The notes under the pieces are model-generated. The model ran no database searches. It was given only the letters and a program-made list of their open reading frames with translations, and was not told the origin of the DNA. A program made the translations under genes and the position numbers. This document shows, piece by piece, positions 8,305 through 16,129 of a stretch of DNA of 20,689 nt; position 1 is the stretch's first letter; each line of letters starts with the position of its first letter. The DNA is from TC-15 sp034437275 (lineage in GTDB: Bacteria > Chloroflexota > Anaerolineae > Aggregatilineales > Aggregatilineaceae): assembly GCA_034437275.1 (NCBI GenBank), contig DAOTUD010000118.1, positions 1 through 20,689 on the forward strand, read 5' to 3'.

Positions 8305-9786
8305 ATGCTCTTAGCCTTTGCTCGACGGACAGGGATTTTCGCGCTGGTGCTGGTGCTGGTCGCGTGCGGGGACTCCGCGTCCGCGCCCGACCAGACCGAT
8401 GCCCCCGACCAACCCCGCGATGTGCGGACGGTCGCCCAGGCGATGGATGACGCGGATGATGCCGGTGATGTGGATGGTGCGAACATGACCGGGCAGCAGG
8501 CCACGGCCACGCCGGGCTTCGGCCCCGCTGGCACCGCCGCGCCGACCGCAACCGGGCCAACTGCCGCCCCTGCGACCGCCACCGCGCCGCCCGCCTCACC
8601 GACGCCGGTCCCCCCTACCCCGACGCCCGTGCCCGCCTCGCCGACGCCGGCCCCCAGCCCGACCGCGACGCTCGGCGGCACGCCGCTGCCGACCTACAAC
8701 GCGGACATGATGGGCATCCAGATGACGCCCGACTCGGTGGGCGGCTTCGAGACGATGCTGTGGCTGGCCGACCGGCTGGGCATTGGGTGGATCAAGCTGC
8801 AAATGCGCTGGGACCGCATGGAACCCGAACCCGGCGTCTACAGCGAGTGGTTCTATACCTACCGGCTGCTGGTGCAGACCGCCGACCAGCAAGGCTTCAA
8901 GGTGCTGCTGAGCATCGCCAAAGCGCCGGGCTGGGCGCGCGACAGCCAGGAAGAAGACGGGCCGCCGCGCGATCCGCAAATGCTGGCCGACTTCCTGACC
9001 GTGCTGTTGAGCGAGGTGCGCGTCGACCTGTACGGCAATTCGTACTTCGAAGCGATTGAGGTGTGGAACGAGCCGAACCTGCGCCGCGAGTGGAACGGCG
9101 GCGCGCTCAACGGGGCGGAATACATGCGCTACTTCGACGCAGCCTACAACGCGATCCGCAACGGCGAGGGCGGGCAGAGCATCACCATCATCACGGCGGG
9201 GCTGGCCCCGACCGGCATCAACGACGGCGTGAACGCCGTCAACGACCGCACCTACCTGCGCCAGATGTACGAGGCCGGGCTGAACAACCCCGCCTACCAG
9301 AACATCGGCATCGGCGTGCACCCCTACGGCGCGTGGAATCCGCCGGACGCGCGCTGCTGCCAGCCGTCCGGGCAGGGCTACGACGACGACCCAACCTGGT
9401 TCTTCCTGGACAACCTGGAAGCGACCCACGCCATTATGCAGGAATACAACGACACCGAGCACCAATTATGGCCGACCGAGTTCGGCTGGGGGACGTATGA
9501 CGGACTGGCACTGCCCGATGGCAGCCCGGCCTCACCGCCGCCGGAGGTGCCGTACTTCCAGTACATCGACGAGTGGGACCAGGCCAACTACATCATGCGC
9601 GCCTTCGAGCTCGGGCAGGATTTGCCATACGTGGGGCCGATGTTCCTGTGGAACATGAACTTTTCCAACACCGAACTTGTCGTGCAGCAGGACGAGCGCG
9701 CCGCCTACGCGATCCTGCGCAACGACGCCGCCAGCGACCCGCTGCGCCCGGCCTTCCGGCTGCTGGAGCGCGCGCCGAAGCAGTAG
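8305..9786 (+). CDS. Lipoprotein glycoside hydrolase (clan GH-A fold, cellulase-like)
   Basis: Probably secreted and lipid-anchored sugar-cleaving enzyme, 493 aa. Residues 1-21 are a lipoprotein signal with lipobox LVAC and lipidation Cys21. A Pro/Thr/Ala-rich linker (about 22-128, with SPTPVPPTPTPVP-like repeats) would span the envelope. The catalytic part (about 130-490) looks like a TIM barrel of clan GH-A (GH5/GH39-like). E256 in VWNEPN is the expected acid/base and E392 in WPTEFGW the expected nucleophile, 136 residues later. The exact GH family and substrate are not recognised. AGGGAT lies about 8 bases before the ATG. The gene is convergent with the LysM envelope-protein gene, and both products act at the cell surface, but they are not one operon. 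Confidence 0.82.
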   Translation: MLLAFARRTGIFALVLVLVACGDSASAPDQTDAPDQPRDVRTVAQAMDDADDAGDVDGANMTGQQATATPGFGPAGTAAPTATGPTAAPATATAPPASPTPVPPTPTPVPASPTPAPSPTATLGGTPLPTYNADMMGIQMTPDSVGGFETMLWLADRLGIGWIKLQMRWDRMEPEPGVYSEWFYTYRLLVQTADQQGFKVLLSIAKAPGWARDSQEEDGPPRDPQMLADFLTVLLSEVRVDLYGNSYFEAIEVWNEPNLRREWNGGALNGAEYMRYFDAAYNAIRNGEGGQSITIITAGLAPTGINDGVNAVNDRTYLRQMYEAGLNNPAYQNIGIGVHPYGAWNPPDARCCQPSGQGYDDDPTWFFLDNLEATHAIMQEYNDTEHQLWPTEFGWGTYDGLALPDGSPASPPPEVPYFQYIDEWDQANYIMRAFELGQDLPYVGPMFLWNMNFSNTELVVQQDERAAYAILRNDAASDPLRPAFRLLERAPKQ

Positions 9787-9815
9787 CGAGGATTTCCGCC
9801 CGCCAAGCGTAAAAA

Positions 9816-9840
9816 CGCCCCTTCAACCGTCGAAGGGGCG
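9816..9840 (-). terminator. Rho-independent terminator of the LysM gene, possibly bidirectional
   Basis: CGCCCCTTC (9816-9824) and GAAGGGGCG (9832-9840) make a perfect 9-bp stem with a 7-base loop. On the minus strand the stem is followed by TTTTT (plus-strand A-run 9811-9815), a classical terminator for the LysM gene ending at 9878. On the plus strand only GTCGCTGTTCTT follows, so it would be weaker for the hydrolase gene. Confidence 0.85.
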
Positions 9841-9877
9841 GTCGCTGTTCTTGTGTATTACCGCAAATCGCGCGGCA

Positions 9878-11848
9878 TCAGGCGCGGCGCAGCAGCAGGA
9901 ACGCCATCCCGCCGCCGACCAGTACCACGCCGGCCAGCCCCAGCACGATCAGCCCGCTGTACTCGTACAGTTGGTCGAGCACGTCCTCGTCCTGCTCGTC
10001 CTCGTCGACCTTGACCTCAACCTTCGGCGCAGCAGCCCCCGGCGGCACGACATCCGCCGCATCCGGCGCGGCGCTGGCGTCGGTCGCGGCAGGCTCCGGC
10101 GCGTAGCCGGGCGCACCACCAAACGGCGGGACCTGCACCTGGCTGCCCCGGCTGACGATCACGGCAAATTCGCTCTGTGTGGTCATGCCGTACCCGGCGG
10201 GCAGGCTGGCGCTGACCTGGTACTGGCCCGGCGGCAGCTCGATGCACTGCGGGTCGGTCCCGTCGTAGACGGCCTGGTTCTGGACGCTGCCCTGCTGCGA
10301 GAGGATGATTTGCGCATCCGGCAGCGTACCCTCGGCAGCATCGCGCAGCCGGTTCTGGTTGTCGTCCTCGAAGACGGTCACGCACACCGCGCCAGTCTCC
10401 GCCAGCAGCACCGCGTCGGCAACCTGCGCCGGCGTCGGGGACGCGGGGGCGGTCGGTTCCGCCGTCGGCGGGGCCTGCGTCGGCTCCGCGGTCGGTGGGG
10501 CCGTTGGTTCGGCGGTCGGGGCGTCGGTTGGCTCGGACGCGGCAGCGCCCGTGTCATCAGCGGGCACATCTGCGCCCAGCGGCACGGTGTCGCTGGGGAC
10601 GGTGTCGTCCGCGTCATCCGCGTCGTCATCTGGCGGGGCCGCGTCGCTCGTCGGCGATGCGGTCGCGGTGGGCACGGCAGCAACGGCGGTCCCCAACCCG
10701 GCCCCTAACGGCTGGGTGTCGGTCGGGATCGTGTCGCCGTCGTCGGCGCTGGCCGCTGCGTCATCGTCCGTGGCGGTCGGCGTCGGGGTGTCGCTGGCGG
10801 GAGCCGCATCATCCGCGGCGTCATCACCAGGCGCATCGTCCGCACCATTATCGCCCACGTCATCACCCGCGTCATCCTCGGGCGTCGGGGTGAAGGTCGG
10901 GGCGTCGTCAGGCAGGAGCTGTCCGGTCACCGGGTCGACCGATCCGGGCGGTAAAATGATCAAATCCGCGCCGATGGTTAGCCACTTGGTATTGGGCCGG
11001 ATGCCCTCGTTGAGTTCGGCAATCGATTCGTTGGTGACGCCGTACTCCGAATAGGCATACGCGATGCTGGACAGCGTATCCTCGGGCTGGATGACGTGCA
11101 CGATGCTGCCATCCGGGCGCACGCTCTGCGGCGCCACGAACGGCACAAACGGCGAGGTCGGGGTCGCTTCGGGCGGCGGGGGTTCGGTTGCCACCAGCGA
11201 CGCCTCGTCCCAATACACGCGGTTGAACGCCAGCCCGGCGGCCTGGGTAGTGTACATGAAGACCGTCACCGCGCTGCCCTCGGCCTCGGCCACGACACTC
11301 ATCTCCGCCCAGCGATCATAGGGGGCCGTCACCGTCGACCATTTGACGCTCTCCGCTTCGGGATTGGTGCCGCCGGTGGGGTCGATGCCGACCTTCATCT
11401 GCACCCCGGCGGAGGTGTCCGATTTCCGGTACGGCGCTTCGACGATGATGCACGACGTGTCCAGGTCGTTGCAGGTGTAGGCCCAACCATAGGCCGTAAA
11501 TTTGAGCGCCTGCCCCTCCGACAGCCCGGTCACACGTTGGAAGCCCGCCGCCGTGAACACGCCAAAGCCCTGGCGTATGTTCCACGACACGTCCCCGTCG
11601 CGCACCTGGACCGGATCGTTGTGCGGGTAGGCGACCGGCTCGCCCGCGCCCACCCAGATGCTCCAACTGTCGGGCGCGGTGCGGTCCCCGACGTTCACGC
11701 CGTAATAGGGTCGCTCCAGGCCGCCGTTCGTCAGCAGATTGGTGCCGTCCTGGGCACTGGCGGGCTGTGGCTGCATGACGCGCAGCCCCCCGGCCAACAT
11801 GGTAATAATGAGTAGTCCGATCAGCCAGATCATATGCTGTTTTTTCAT
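9878..11848 (-). CDS. LysM and SdrD_B-like domain envelope protein with C-terminal anchor
   Basis: Exported cell-envelope protein, 656 aa from the chosen start. The ATG at 11848 gives MKKQHMIW and a standard signal peptide (helix to about residue 24, ending ASA), with GGGG a short distance upstream. An in-frame ATG at 11881 would add 11 residues with no signal logic. Domains: a carbohydrate-binding-like beta domain (about 33-235, starting LLTNGGLE); a LysM domain (about 248-297, IQPEDTLSSIAYAYSEYG) expected to bind peptidoglycan or chitin-like glycans; a long low-complexity linker rich in Asp, Ala, Thr and Pro with TAEPTAPP-type repeats (about 305-480); an SdrD_B-like domain (about 486-580, VFEDDNQNRLRDAAEG); then an acidic segment and a terminal membrane helix (about 630-652) ending LLLRRA. 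No LPXTG motif is present. It is probably a wall-spanning surface protein; its ligand is unknown. Confidence 0.85.
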   Translation of the reverse strand: MKKQHMIWLIGLLIITMLAGGLRVMQPQPASAQDGTNLLTNGGLERPYYGVNVGDRTAPDSWSIWVGAGEPVAYPHNDPVQVRDGDVSWNIRQGFGVFTAAGFQRVTGLSEGQALKFTAYGWAYTCNDLDTSCIIVEAPYRKSDTSAGVQMKVGIDPTGGTNPEAESVKWSTVTAPYDRWAEMSVVAEAEGSAVTVFMYTTQAAGLAFNRVYWDEASLVATEPPPPEATPTSPFVPFVAPQSVRPDGSIVHVIQPEDTLSSIAYAYSEYGVTNESIAELNEGIRPNTKWLTIGADLIILPPGSVDPVTGQLLPDDAPTFTPTPEDDAGDDVGDNGADDAPGDDAADDAAPASDTPTPTATDDDAAASADDGDTIPTDTQPLGAGLGTAVAAVPTATASPTSDAAPPDDDADDADDTVPSDTVPLGADVPADDTGAAASEPTDAPTAEPTAPPTAEPTQAPPTAEPTAPASPTPAQVADAVLLAETGAVCVTVFEDDNQNRLRDAAEGTLPDAQIILSQQGSVQNQAVYDGTDPQCIELPPGQYQVSASLPAGYGMTTQSEFAVIVSRGSQVQVPPFGGAPGYAPEPAATDASAAPDAADVVPPGAAAPKVEVKVDEDEQDEDVLDQLYEYSGLIVLGLAGVVLVGGGMAFLLLRRA

Positions 11849-11951
11849 AGGTTTTTTTACCGCCCCTGTAAACAAAAACACTCCAAGCGGGCGCGTGGCG
11901 TGTTTTCTTACTGTTCGTGTGTTTTGTGCGCCCTTCGCTCAGCGCGCGCGA

Positions 11952-11979
11952 ATTATAACATACCGCCAAAACCTGTCAA
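11952..11979 (-). promoter_or_regulatory. Consensus sigma-70 promoter for the LysM gene
   Basis: On the minus strand TTGACA (plus coordinates 11974-11979) and TATAAT (11952-11957) are separated by 16 bases. Both hexamers are perfect. The predicted RNA start near 11945 leaves a leader of roughly 95 bases before the ATG at 11848. This is the best promoter in the window and suggests strong, sigma-70-type expression. Confidence 0.82.
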
Positions 11980-12072
11980 TGACGGTGGCCCTGCGGGTGG
12001 CTGACGGAGTGTGATGCAGCGGCGGAGTCTGGTACACTGGGCGCAGTTGTCACCCGAAAGGAGTCGGACCCG

Positions 12073-12774
12073 ATGCCCGTACACATCCACCAGCGGCACG
12101 CCTGGGACGTGTCGCCCGAAGACGCCGTGCAGCTCCAGCGCGAACTGGCCCCGCAGGTGATCACCGACCAGCCGCTGGACCTGGACGGGCTGGCCGTCGT
12201 GGGTGGCGTCGATGTCAGCGTCAAGCACAACATCAGCCGCGCCGCCGTCGTCGCGCTCAGCTACCCCGACCTGCGCGTGATCGAAGCCCGGCGCGCCGCC
12301 ATCGAAACGCCGTTCCCCTACATTCCGGGGCTGCTCTCGTTCCGCGAGGGGGCGGTGATCCTGGAGGCGATGCGCGCGCTGGAATCCACGCCGGACGTGT
12401 TCATCTTCGACGGGCAGGGGGTCGCCCACCCGCGCCGCATCGGGATCGCGGCGCACATCGGGCTGTTCATCGACGTGCCGGCGGTCGGCTGCGCCAAGAA
12501 GCGGCTGACCAGTCGCCACGCTGCGCCGGGGACGGAGAAAGGTTCCTGGTCCCCGCTGGAGGACGACGGCGAAGTGATCGGCATGGTGCTGCGCACGCGC
12601 ACCGACGTGAAGCCGGTGTTCGTGTCGGTCGGGCACCGCGCCACGCTGGCGACGGCGCACGAGCTGGTGCTGCGCTGCGTGCCGCGCTACCGGCTGCCGG
12701 AGCCGGTGCGGGCCGCGCACAAGGCCGCCGGCTTGCAGAACGATCCGCCGCCGGACCAGCCGCGGCTGGTGTAG
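12073..12774 (+). CDS. nfi: Endonuclease V (deoxyinosine 3' endonuclease)
   Basis: DNA repair nuclease that nicks the second phosphodiester bond 3' of deoxyinosine, 233 aa, full length. Family motifs are all visible: VGGVDVS with metal-binding D47, the strand-separating wedge PYIP (82-85), LLSFRE with E92, FDGQGVAHPRRIGIAAHIG with D113 and H119, GCAKKRL and SWSPL. AAAGGAG ends 9 bases before the ATG. It stands alone, divergent from the LysM gene. A weak -10 (TACACT, 12033-12038) without a convincing -35 is the only promoter candidate. The C-terminal tail ends in Pro-rich PPPDQPRLV. A double-hairpin repeat lies just past the stop and may act as the terminator. Confidence 0.95.
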   Translation: MPVHIHQRHAWDVSPEDAVQLQRELAPQVITDQPLDLDGLAVVGGVDVSVKHNISRAAVVALSYPDLRVIEARRAAIETPFPYIPGLLSFREGAVILEAMRALESTPDVFIFDGQGVAHPRRIGIAAHIGLFIDVPAVGCAKKRLTSRHAAPGTEKGSWSPLEDDGEVIGMVLRTRTDVKPVFVSVGHRATLATAHELVLRCVPRYRLPEPVRAAHKAAGLQNDPPPDQPRLV

Positions 12775-12791
12775 CACGGTGTGCCCGGACG

Positions 12792-12878
12792 TTTTCCCCC
12801 TCCCCGCGCGCGGAGAGGGGGGAAATCGGCACGCGATCAAAGTCCCTCTCCGTTTACGGGGAGGGATTTAGGGAGGGG
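12792..12878. repeat. Double-hairpin dispersed repeat, copy A
   Basis: Hairpin 1 pairs the C-run around CCCCCTCCCC with GGAGAGGGGG. After a short variable spacer, hairpin 2 is CCCTCTCCG, loop TTTA, CGGGGAGGG. A trailing module (ATTTAGGGAGGGG) is the complement of the leading C-run module seen in copies B and C. The hairpin-2 core is nearly identical in copy B (16130-16214). It sits between the convergent endonuclease V and TIR-like genes, where it could end transcription from both sides. Confidence 0.85.
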
Positions 12879-12895
12879 TAAATTCGGCTCAAAAA

Positions 12896-13684
12896 CTACG
12901 TCAACCGATTCGAATCGGCATCAAAACCACATTTCCGAAGTTCTCCGACAAGCTTATATCGCCATTTGCCATCGTCCCCATCATATTCCTGATATGCAAC
13001 ACCAGCGTAGTTTGAAGGAATCTCAAAACCAGGAACATTCTTGTGAAGAATGAAGACCCTATCTCTACCCAGCTTCCCCAGGAAAAAACCTAACTCGAAA
13101 ATAACGTTCTGGCGTGCTCTGGGTCTGGCGCTCTCGGTTTTGCCTTTAGGATGGGCCATATCATCAGGGGATAGGAGCACCACTGCATAAGCAGAACTCA
13201 CTGCGTGGTCGATGAGCTTCTCAATAATCGTTCGTCCTGCATTCTCTTGCTCATGCAAAATAATCGGTTCGAGGCCAAGTCTTTCAAGCGTGCGTGCTAC
13301 CGCTTGTTTCATTTCGTTGTTATGGCCATGCACAACAAATATTCTTTTCCCTACTTCAATATCGGATTTGGGGATTTCTTCAGTCTTTGAGGATGACTCG
13401 AACTGCTGGAGTTCTTCAAGCATGGTCTGCATAAGATTTAGAATTTGACGCTGTCCTCTTCTCCAGTCTGAAACATATAAGAAATCCATGCCGATATCGC
13501 CCAAATGGGCTTGTGGGGGAAAGTGTATTTCGTCCAATTCGGCTAAATAGGGGCTGTTGTCCCCAAACACTCTTCTAGCGAACATCTTGGTTCGACGGAC
13601 AAGTGCATCTGCTTTTGCTTCCTGCGTTGCTGAAAGCGCTTCTGCTTCATCAATCAGGCTTTGTATAAGCTCCTGTTCATTCAC
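12896..13684 (-). CDS. TIR-like nucleotide-binding protein (PF10137-type)
   Basis: Predicted 262-aa cytoplasmic protein with a helical N-terminus (1-100) of unknown role and a C-terminal TIR-like domain (about 113-235). Diagnostic motifs are RIFVVHGHNNEMKQAVAR (114-131), EQENAGRTIIEKL (145-157), AVVLLSPDD (167-175) and RARQNVIFELGFFLGKLGR (189-207). E197 is the conserved acidic residue expected at the NAD-cleaving position of TIR-type enzymes. Related TIR-like domains occur in bacterial antiphage systems as NADases, but this gene has no recognisable partner (no cyclase, Argonaute or SIR2), so a defence role is inference. It starts with GTG, with AGGAG 9 bases upstream. The start lies 29 bases after murD, so it is probably co-transcribed. 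Base composition is visibly lower in GC than either neighbour, suggesting recent acquisition. Confidence 0.85.
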   Translation of the reverse strand: MNEQELIQSLIDEAEALSATQEAKADALVRRTKMFARRVFGDNSPYLAELDEIHFPPQAHLGDIGMDFLYVSDWRRGQRQILNLMQTMLEELQQFESSSKTEEIPKSDIEVGKRIFVVHGHNNEMKQAVARTLERLGLEPIILHEQENAGRTIIEKLIDHAVSSAYAVVLLSPDDMAHPKGKTESARPRARQNVIFELGFFLGKLGRDRVFILHKNVPGFEIPSNYAGVAYQEYDGDDGKWRYKLVGELRKCGFDADSNRLT

Positions 13685-13693
13685 CGTTTTTTG

Positions 13694-13698
13694 CTCCT
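13694..13698 (-). promoter_or_regulatory. Ribosome binding site fixing the GTG start of the TIR-like gene
   Basis: AGGAG on the minus strand ends 9 bases before GTG (13684-13682). The open frame continues far upstream, through the murD coding region in another frame, so this site is what locates the true start. Confidence 0.75.
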
Positions 13699-13713
13699 GT
13701 CGTAGACTTTCCC

Positions 13714-15105
13714 TCACACCGCGTCCACCAGCGCCCGGAAGTGCGCGCCGCGCGCCGCGAAATCCGGGTAGGCGTCGAACGAGGTGCCGCCGGGACTGAG
13801 CAGCACGACGTCGCCCGGCTGCGCGACCCGCGCGGCCAGCGTCACGGCATCCGGCAGCGCCGGGACGACCGTCACGCGCGCCAACTGCCCGCCGCCGCTG
13901 CGTTCCAGGGCGTGCTGCATGTGCGCGGCGATGTGCGGGCCGTACTCGCCGAACGCGATCACCGCCCGGCAGCGCTGGGCCGCCAGGTCGGCCATCGCGT
14001 CCCAGGGCAGGTCTTTGTCGCGCCCCCCGGCCAGCAGGACCAGCGGCTCGTCGTAACTGCGCAGCGCGGCACTGACCCGTTCCGGCGCAGTGGCGATGCT
14101 GTCGTTGACCCACGTCACGCCGTCGCGCGTGGCGACCAGCTCCAGGCGGTGCGGCACGCCGGCGAAATCCGCAATCGCGGCGCGCATCGCCTCCGGCGCG
14201 ACGCCCCCCGCCCCGGCGACGGCACACGCCGCCAGCACGTTCTGCACGTTGTGCGCCCCGCGCAGGTGGATCGCGTCCAGGCCGCACACCGCGGCCCGCG
14301 ATCCGCCCGCCGCGCTGATGCCCGCCACCACGATCTGCCCATCCTGCACAAACGCACCATTGGCGACGGACTCCTGCCGCGCGAAATACGCCACCCGTCC
14401 GGGCGCGTTGTGACTCATGGCGCGCGCCTGGGGATCGTCCATCCCGAACACGGCCACCTGGCCGGCGGACTGGTGCCGGTAGATGTGCGCTTTGGCGGCG
14501 GCGTAGGCGGCCATCGTGCCGTGCCGGTCGAGGTGATTGGGCGTCACGTTGAGCACGGCGGCGACGGGCGGGCTGGTGGTGACCAGCTCAAGCTGAAAGC
14601 TGCTGAGTTCCATCACCACCCGGTCCTCCGGCGCGATCTGCGGCAGCACGTCCAGCAGCACGTCGCCGATATTGCCGCCGATGTAGGTCGTGCGCCCGGT
14701 GGCGCAGCACATCGCGCCCGCCAGCGCGGTGGTGGTGGTTTTCCCGGCGCTGCCGGTGATGCCCAGCACCGGCGCGGGGCAGCGTTCCAGGAACAACTGC
14801 GCGTCATTGGTGACGTGGATCCCGCGCTGCAACGCGGCCTGCACGATGGGGACCGTCAGCGGCACGCCCCCGCTGACGCACAGCACATCGCAGCCGTCGA
14901 GCAGGTCCAGCGGGTGCCCGCCCAGCGCGAAGTCGACCGGCTGCCCGTCGAAGGCGGCGACCACGTCCGCCAGATCACCGGCAGGGCGGCTGTCCGAGAG
15001 CGTGACGCGCGCGCCGACGGTTGGCAGCCAGCGGCCCAGGGCTTGCCCCTGCCGCGCCGTGCCTAATACGACGACATGTTGTCCGGCCAGGGCATCCTCG
15101 CTCAT
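13714..15105 (-). CDS. murD: UDP-N-acetylmuramoyl-L-alanine:glutamate ligase (MurD)
   Basis: Cytoplasmic peptidoglycan-precursor enzyme that adds glutamate to UDP-MurNAc-L-Ala using ATP, 463 aa. Domain 1 (1-~100) is the Rossmann-like UDP-binding part (VVVLGTARQGQALG). Domain 2 has the P-loop GITGSAGKTTTT (about 115-126) and LNVTPNHLDRHGTM. Domain 3 has WVNDSIATAPERV, LLAGGRDKDL and a C-terminal LLSPGGTSFD. The ATG at 15105 is chosen because GGGAGG lies 7 bases upstream; a longer start at 15129 lacks such a site. The upstream phosphoesterase stop is 13 bases before this ATG. Odd points: the P-loop has Ala where many MurDs have Asn, and DSIAT replaces the DSKAT of the E. coli enzyme. No other mur genes are nearby, so it lies outside a dcw-type cluster. 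Confidence 0.93.
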   Translation of the reverse strand: MSEDALAGQHVVVLGTARQGQALGRWLPTVGARVTLSDSRPAGDLADVVAAFDGQPVDFALGGHPLDLLDGCDVLCVSGGVPLTVPIVQAALQRGIHVTNDAQLFLERCPAPVLGITGSAGKTTTTALAGAMCCATGRTTYIGGNIGDVLLDVLPQIAPEDRVVMELSSFQLELVTTSPPVAAVLNVTPNHLDRHGTMAAYAAAKAHIYRHQSAGQVAVFGMDDPQARAMSHNAPGRVAYFARQESVANGAFVQDGQIVVAGISAAGGSRAAVCGLDAIHLRGAHNVQNVLAACAVAGAGGVAPEAMRAAIADFAGVPHRLELVATRDGVTWVNDSIATAPERVSAALRSYDEPLVLLAGGRDKDLPWDAMADLAAQRCRAVIAFGEYGPHIAAHMQHALERSGGGQLARVTVVPALPDAVTLAARVAQPGDVVLLSPGGTSFDAYPDFAARGAHFRALVDAV

Positions 15106-15112
15106 CGGGTCG

Positions 15113-15118
15113 CCTCCC
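15113..15118 (-). promoter_or_regulatory. Ribosome binding site choosing the murD start
   Basis: GGGAGG on the minus strand lies 7 bases before ATG 15105 and right next to the stop of the upstream phosphoesterase gene, which suggests translational coupling. Confidence 0.7.
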
Positions 15119-15904
15119 TCACGCGCCATAATTCAGGATCGCGGTTGCAGTGTTCAGGCAATGCACCACGTTGAAGCCGGGCGTGCTCATGACGTCGACC
15201 TGGGGCCGGTCGTGCCAGGGCTGCCAGTCGTACTGCCAGCTTGTGCCGGGCGCGCAGGTATAGGTGATGCCGTCGCGGATCACCTGGCTGCTGCGGTGCA
15301 GGTGCCCGTAGAACACCCCGCGCAGCCGGCCCCGCGTGGGCAGCAGCGCGGCGTGCAGCGCGTCCCCGTTGGTGATGATCATGTTGGCGTCCAGCCAGGG
15401 CGAGGCCATGCGAAACGGGGCATGGTGCACGATCACCGACAGCGGCGCATCAGCGGGGGCGCGGGCGATCTCGGCGCGCAGCCAGGTGAGCTGGTCCTGG
15501 CCCAGCTTGCCCTGCGGATCGGGCACGTCCGGGCTGTTGGAGTCCAGCACGACGAAGCGCTCGCCCTTGACCGTAAAGGTGTAATCCAGCGGGGCGTGCA
15601 GATCGCCGGACGGGTGCGCCGGTGCGCCGAGCACCTGCCGCAGCAGGGCCGGGTCGTCGTGGTTGCCGTTGGCGTAATAGACAGGGACGGTCAGCCGGGA
15701 CAGGGCTTCCGCCGCCAGGCTGAACGACTCCGCGCGCTGGTCGTGGGCCACGTCGCCGGTGTGCAGCACAAAATCCGGCGGCTGTGGAAAGTCGTTGAGC
15801 GTCGTCACCAGATGGTGCAGATCGTCGAGTGGGACGCGCGCATGATAGGTGAAGTCGCGGGTGGGGCCGATGTGCGAATCGCTGATGTGTACGAACGTGA
15901 GCAT
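15119..15904 (-). CDS. Calcineurin-like metallophosphoesterase (CpdA/Icc-like)
   Basis: Predicted soluble di-metal phosphoesterase, 261 aa. Motifs of the family appear in order: HISDSHIG (D9, H11), LHTGDVA (D51), YANGNHDD (N81, H82), VIVHHAPF and FYGHLHRS. It is closest in pattern to the cyclic-nucleotide phosphodiesterase CpdA/Icc group, but such proteins have diverse substrates, so activity on cAMP is not established. The start at 15904 puts the catalytic motif at residue 5, as usual, with GAGG just upstream. A longer frame to 15958 has no supporting site. It is the first gene of a minus-strand cluster followed by murD 13 bases later and the TIR-like gene. No strong promoter was seen upstream, only a direct repeat of CCGGATA. 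Confidence 0.9.
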   Translation of the reverse strand: MLTFVHISDSHIGPTRDFTYHARVPLDDLHHLVTTLNDFPQPPDFVLHTGDVAHDQRAESFSLAAEALSRLTVPVYYANGNHDDPALLRQVLGAPAHPSGDLHAPLDYTFTVKGERFVVLDSNSPDVPDPQGKLGQDQLTWLRAEIARAPADAPLSVIVHHAPFRMASPWLDANMIITNGDALHAALLPTRGRLRGVFYGHLHRSSQVIRDGITYTCAPGTSWQYDWQPWHDRPQVDVMSTPGFNVVHCLNTATAILNYGA

Positions 15905-16064
15905 GAATCCTCGTGCCTGACAGCCTGATATCCGGTATCCGGGAACACTGTAGCGCACCGCGCGACGGGGCGCAAATGGTCCGCGGAACCGCCCCGCCCC
16001 ATCTCGCGCGGTTGATGCGATCCCGCCCGATCACGCCGGATATCGCCGCATTTCGTGCTGCTCC

Positions 16065-16086
16065 ACGCGCCAAAGCGCGTTATAAT
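16065..16086 (+). promoter_or_regulatory. Possible dnaE promoter -10 preceded by an inverted repeat
   Basis: A perfect TATAAT (16081-16086) directly follows the inverted repeat ACGCGC-CAAA-GCGCGT (16065-16080). No good -35 exists at 16-18 bases, so an activator or another sigma factor would be needed if it is real. It lies 208 bases before the dnaE ATG. Apart from this site and repeat copy B, the 15905-16293 gap shows no gene. Confidence 0.38.
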
Positions 16087-16129
16087 CACCAGTCGATAAG
16101 GTGTTCTAGTGGGGCCTTGTGCTCGGTGT

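Noticed and set aside
10430..10900. Possible CRISPR-like or tandem DNA repeat in the LysM gene
   Set aside because: The repeats encode a low-complexity Pro/Thr/Ala/Asp linker with irregular spacing. There are no conserved direct repeats with unique spacers.
12781..13053. Small plus-strand open frame after endonuclease V
   Set aside because: It is formed from repeat copy A and antisense of the TIR-like gene, with no independent support.
13685..14287. N-terminal extension of the TIR-like frame by about 200 codons
   Set aside because: That part lies over murD in another frame and reads as Arg/Gly/Ala-rich noise. The GTG at 13684 with AGGAG is the credible start.
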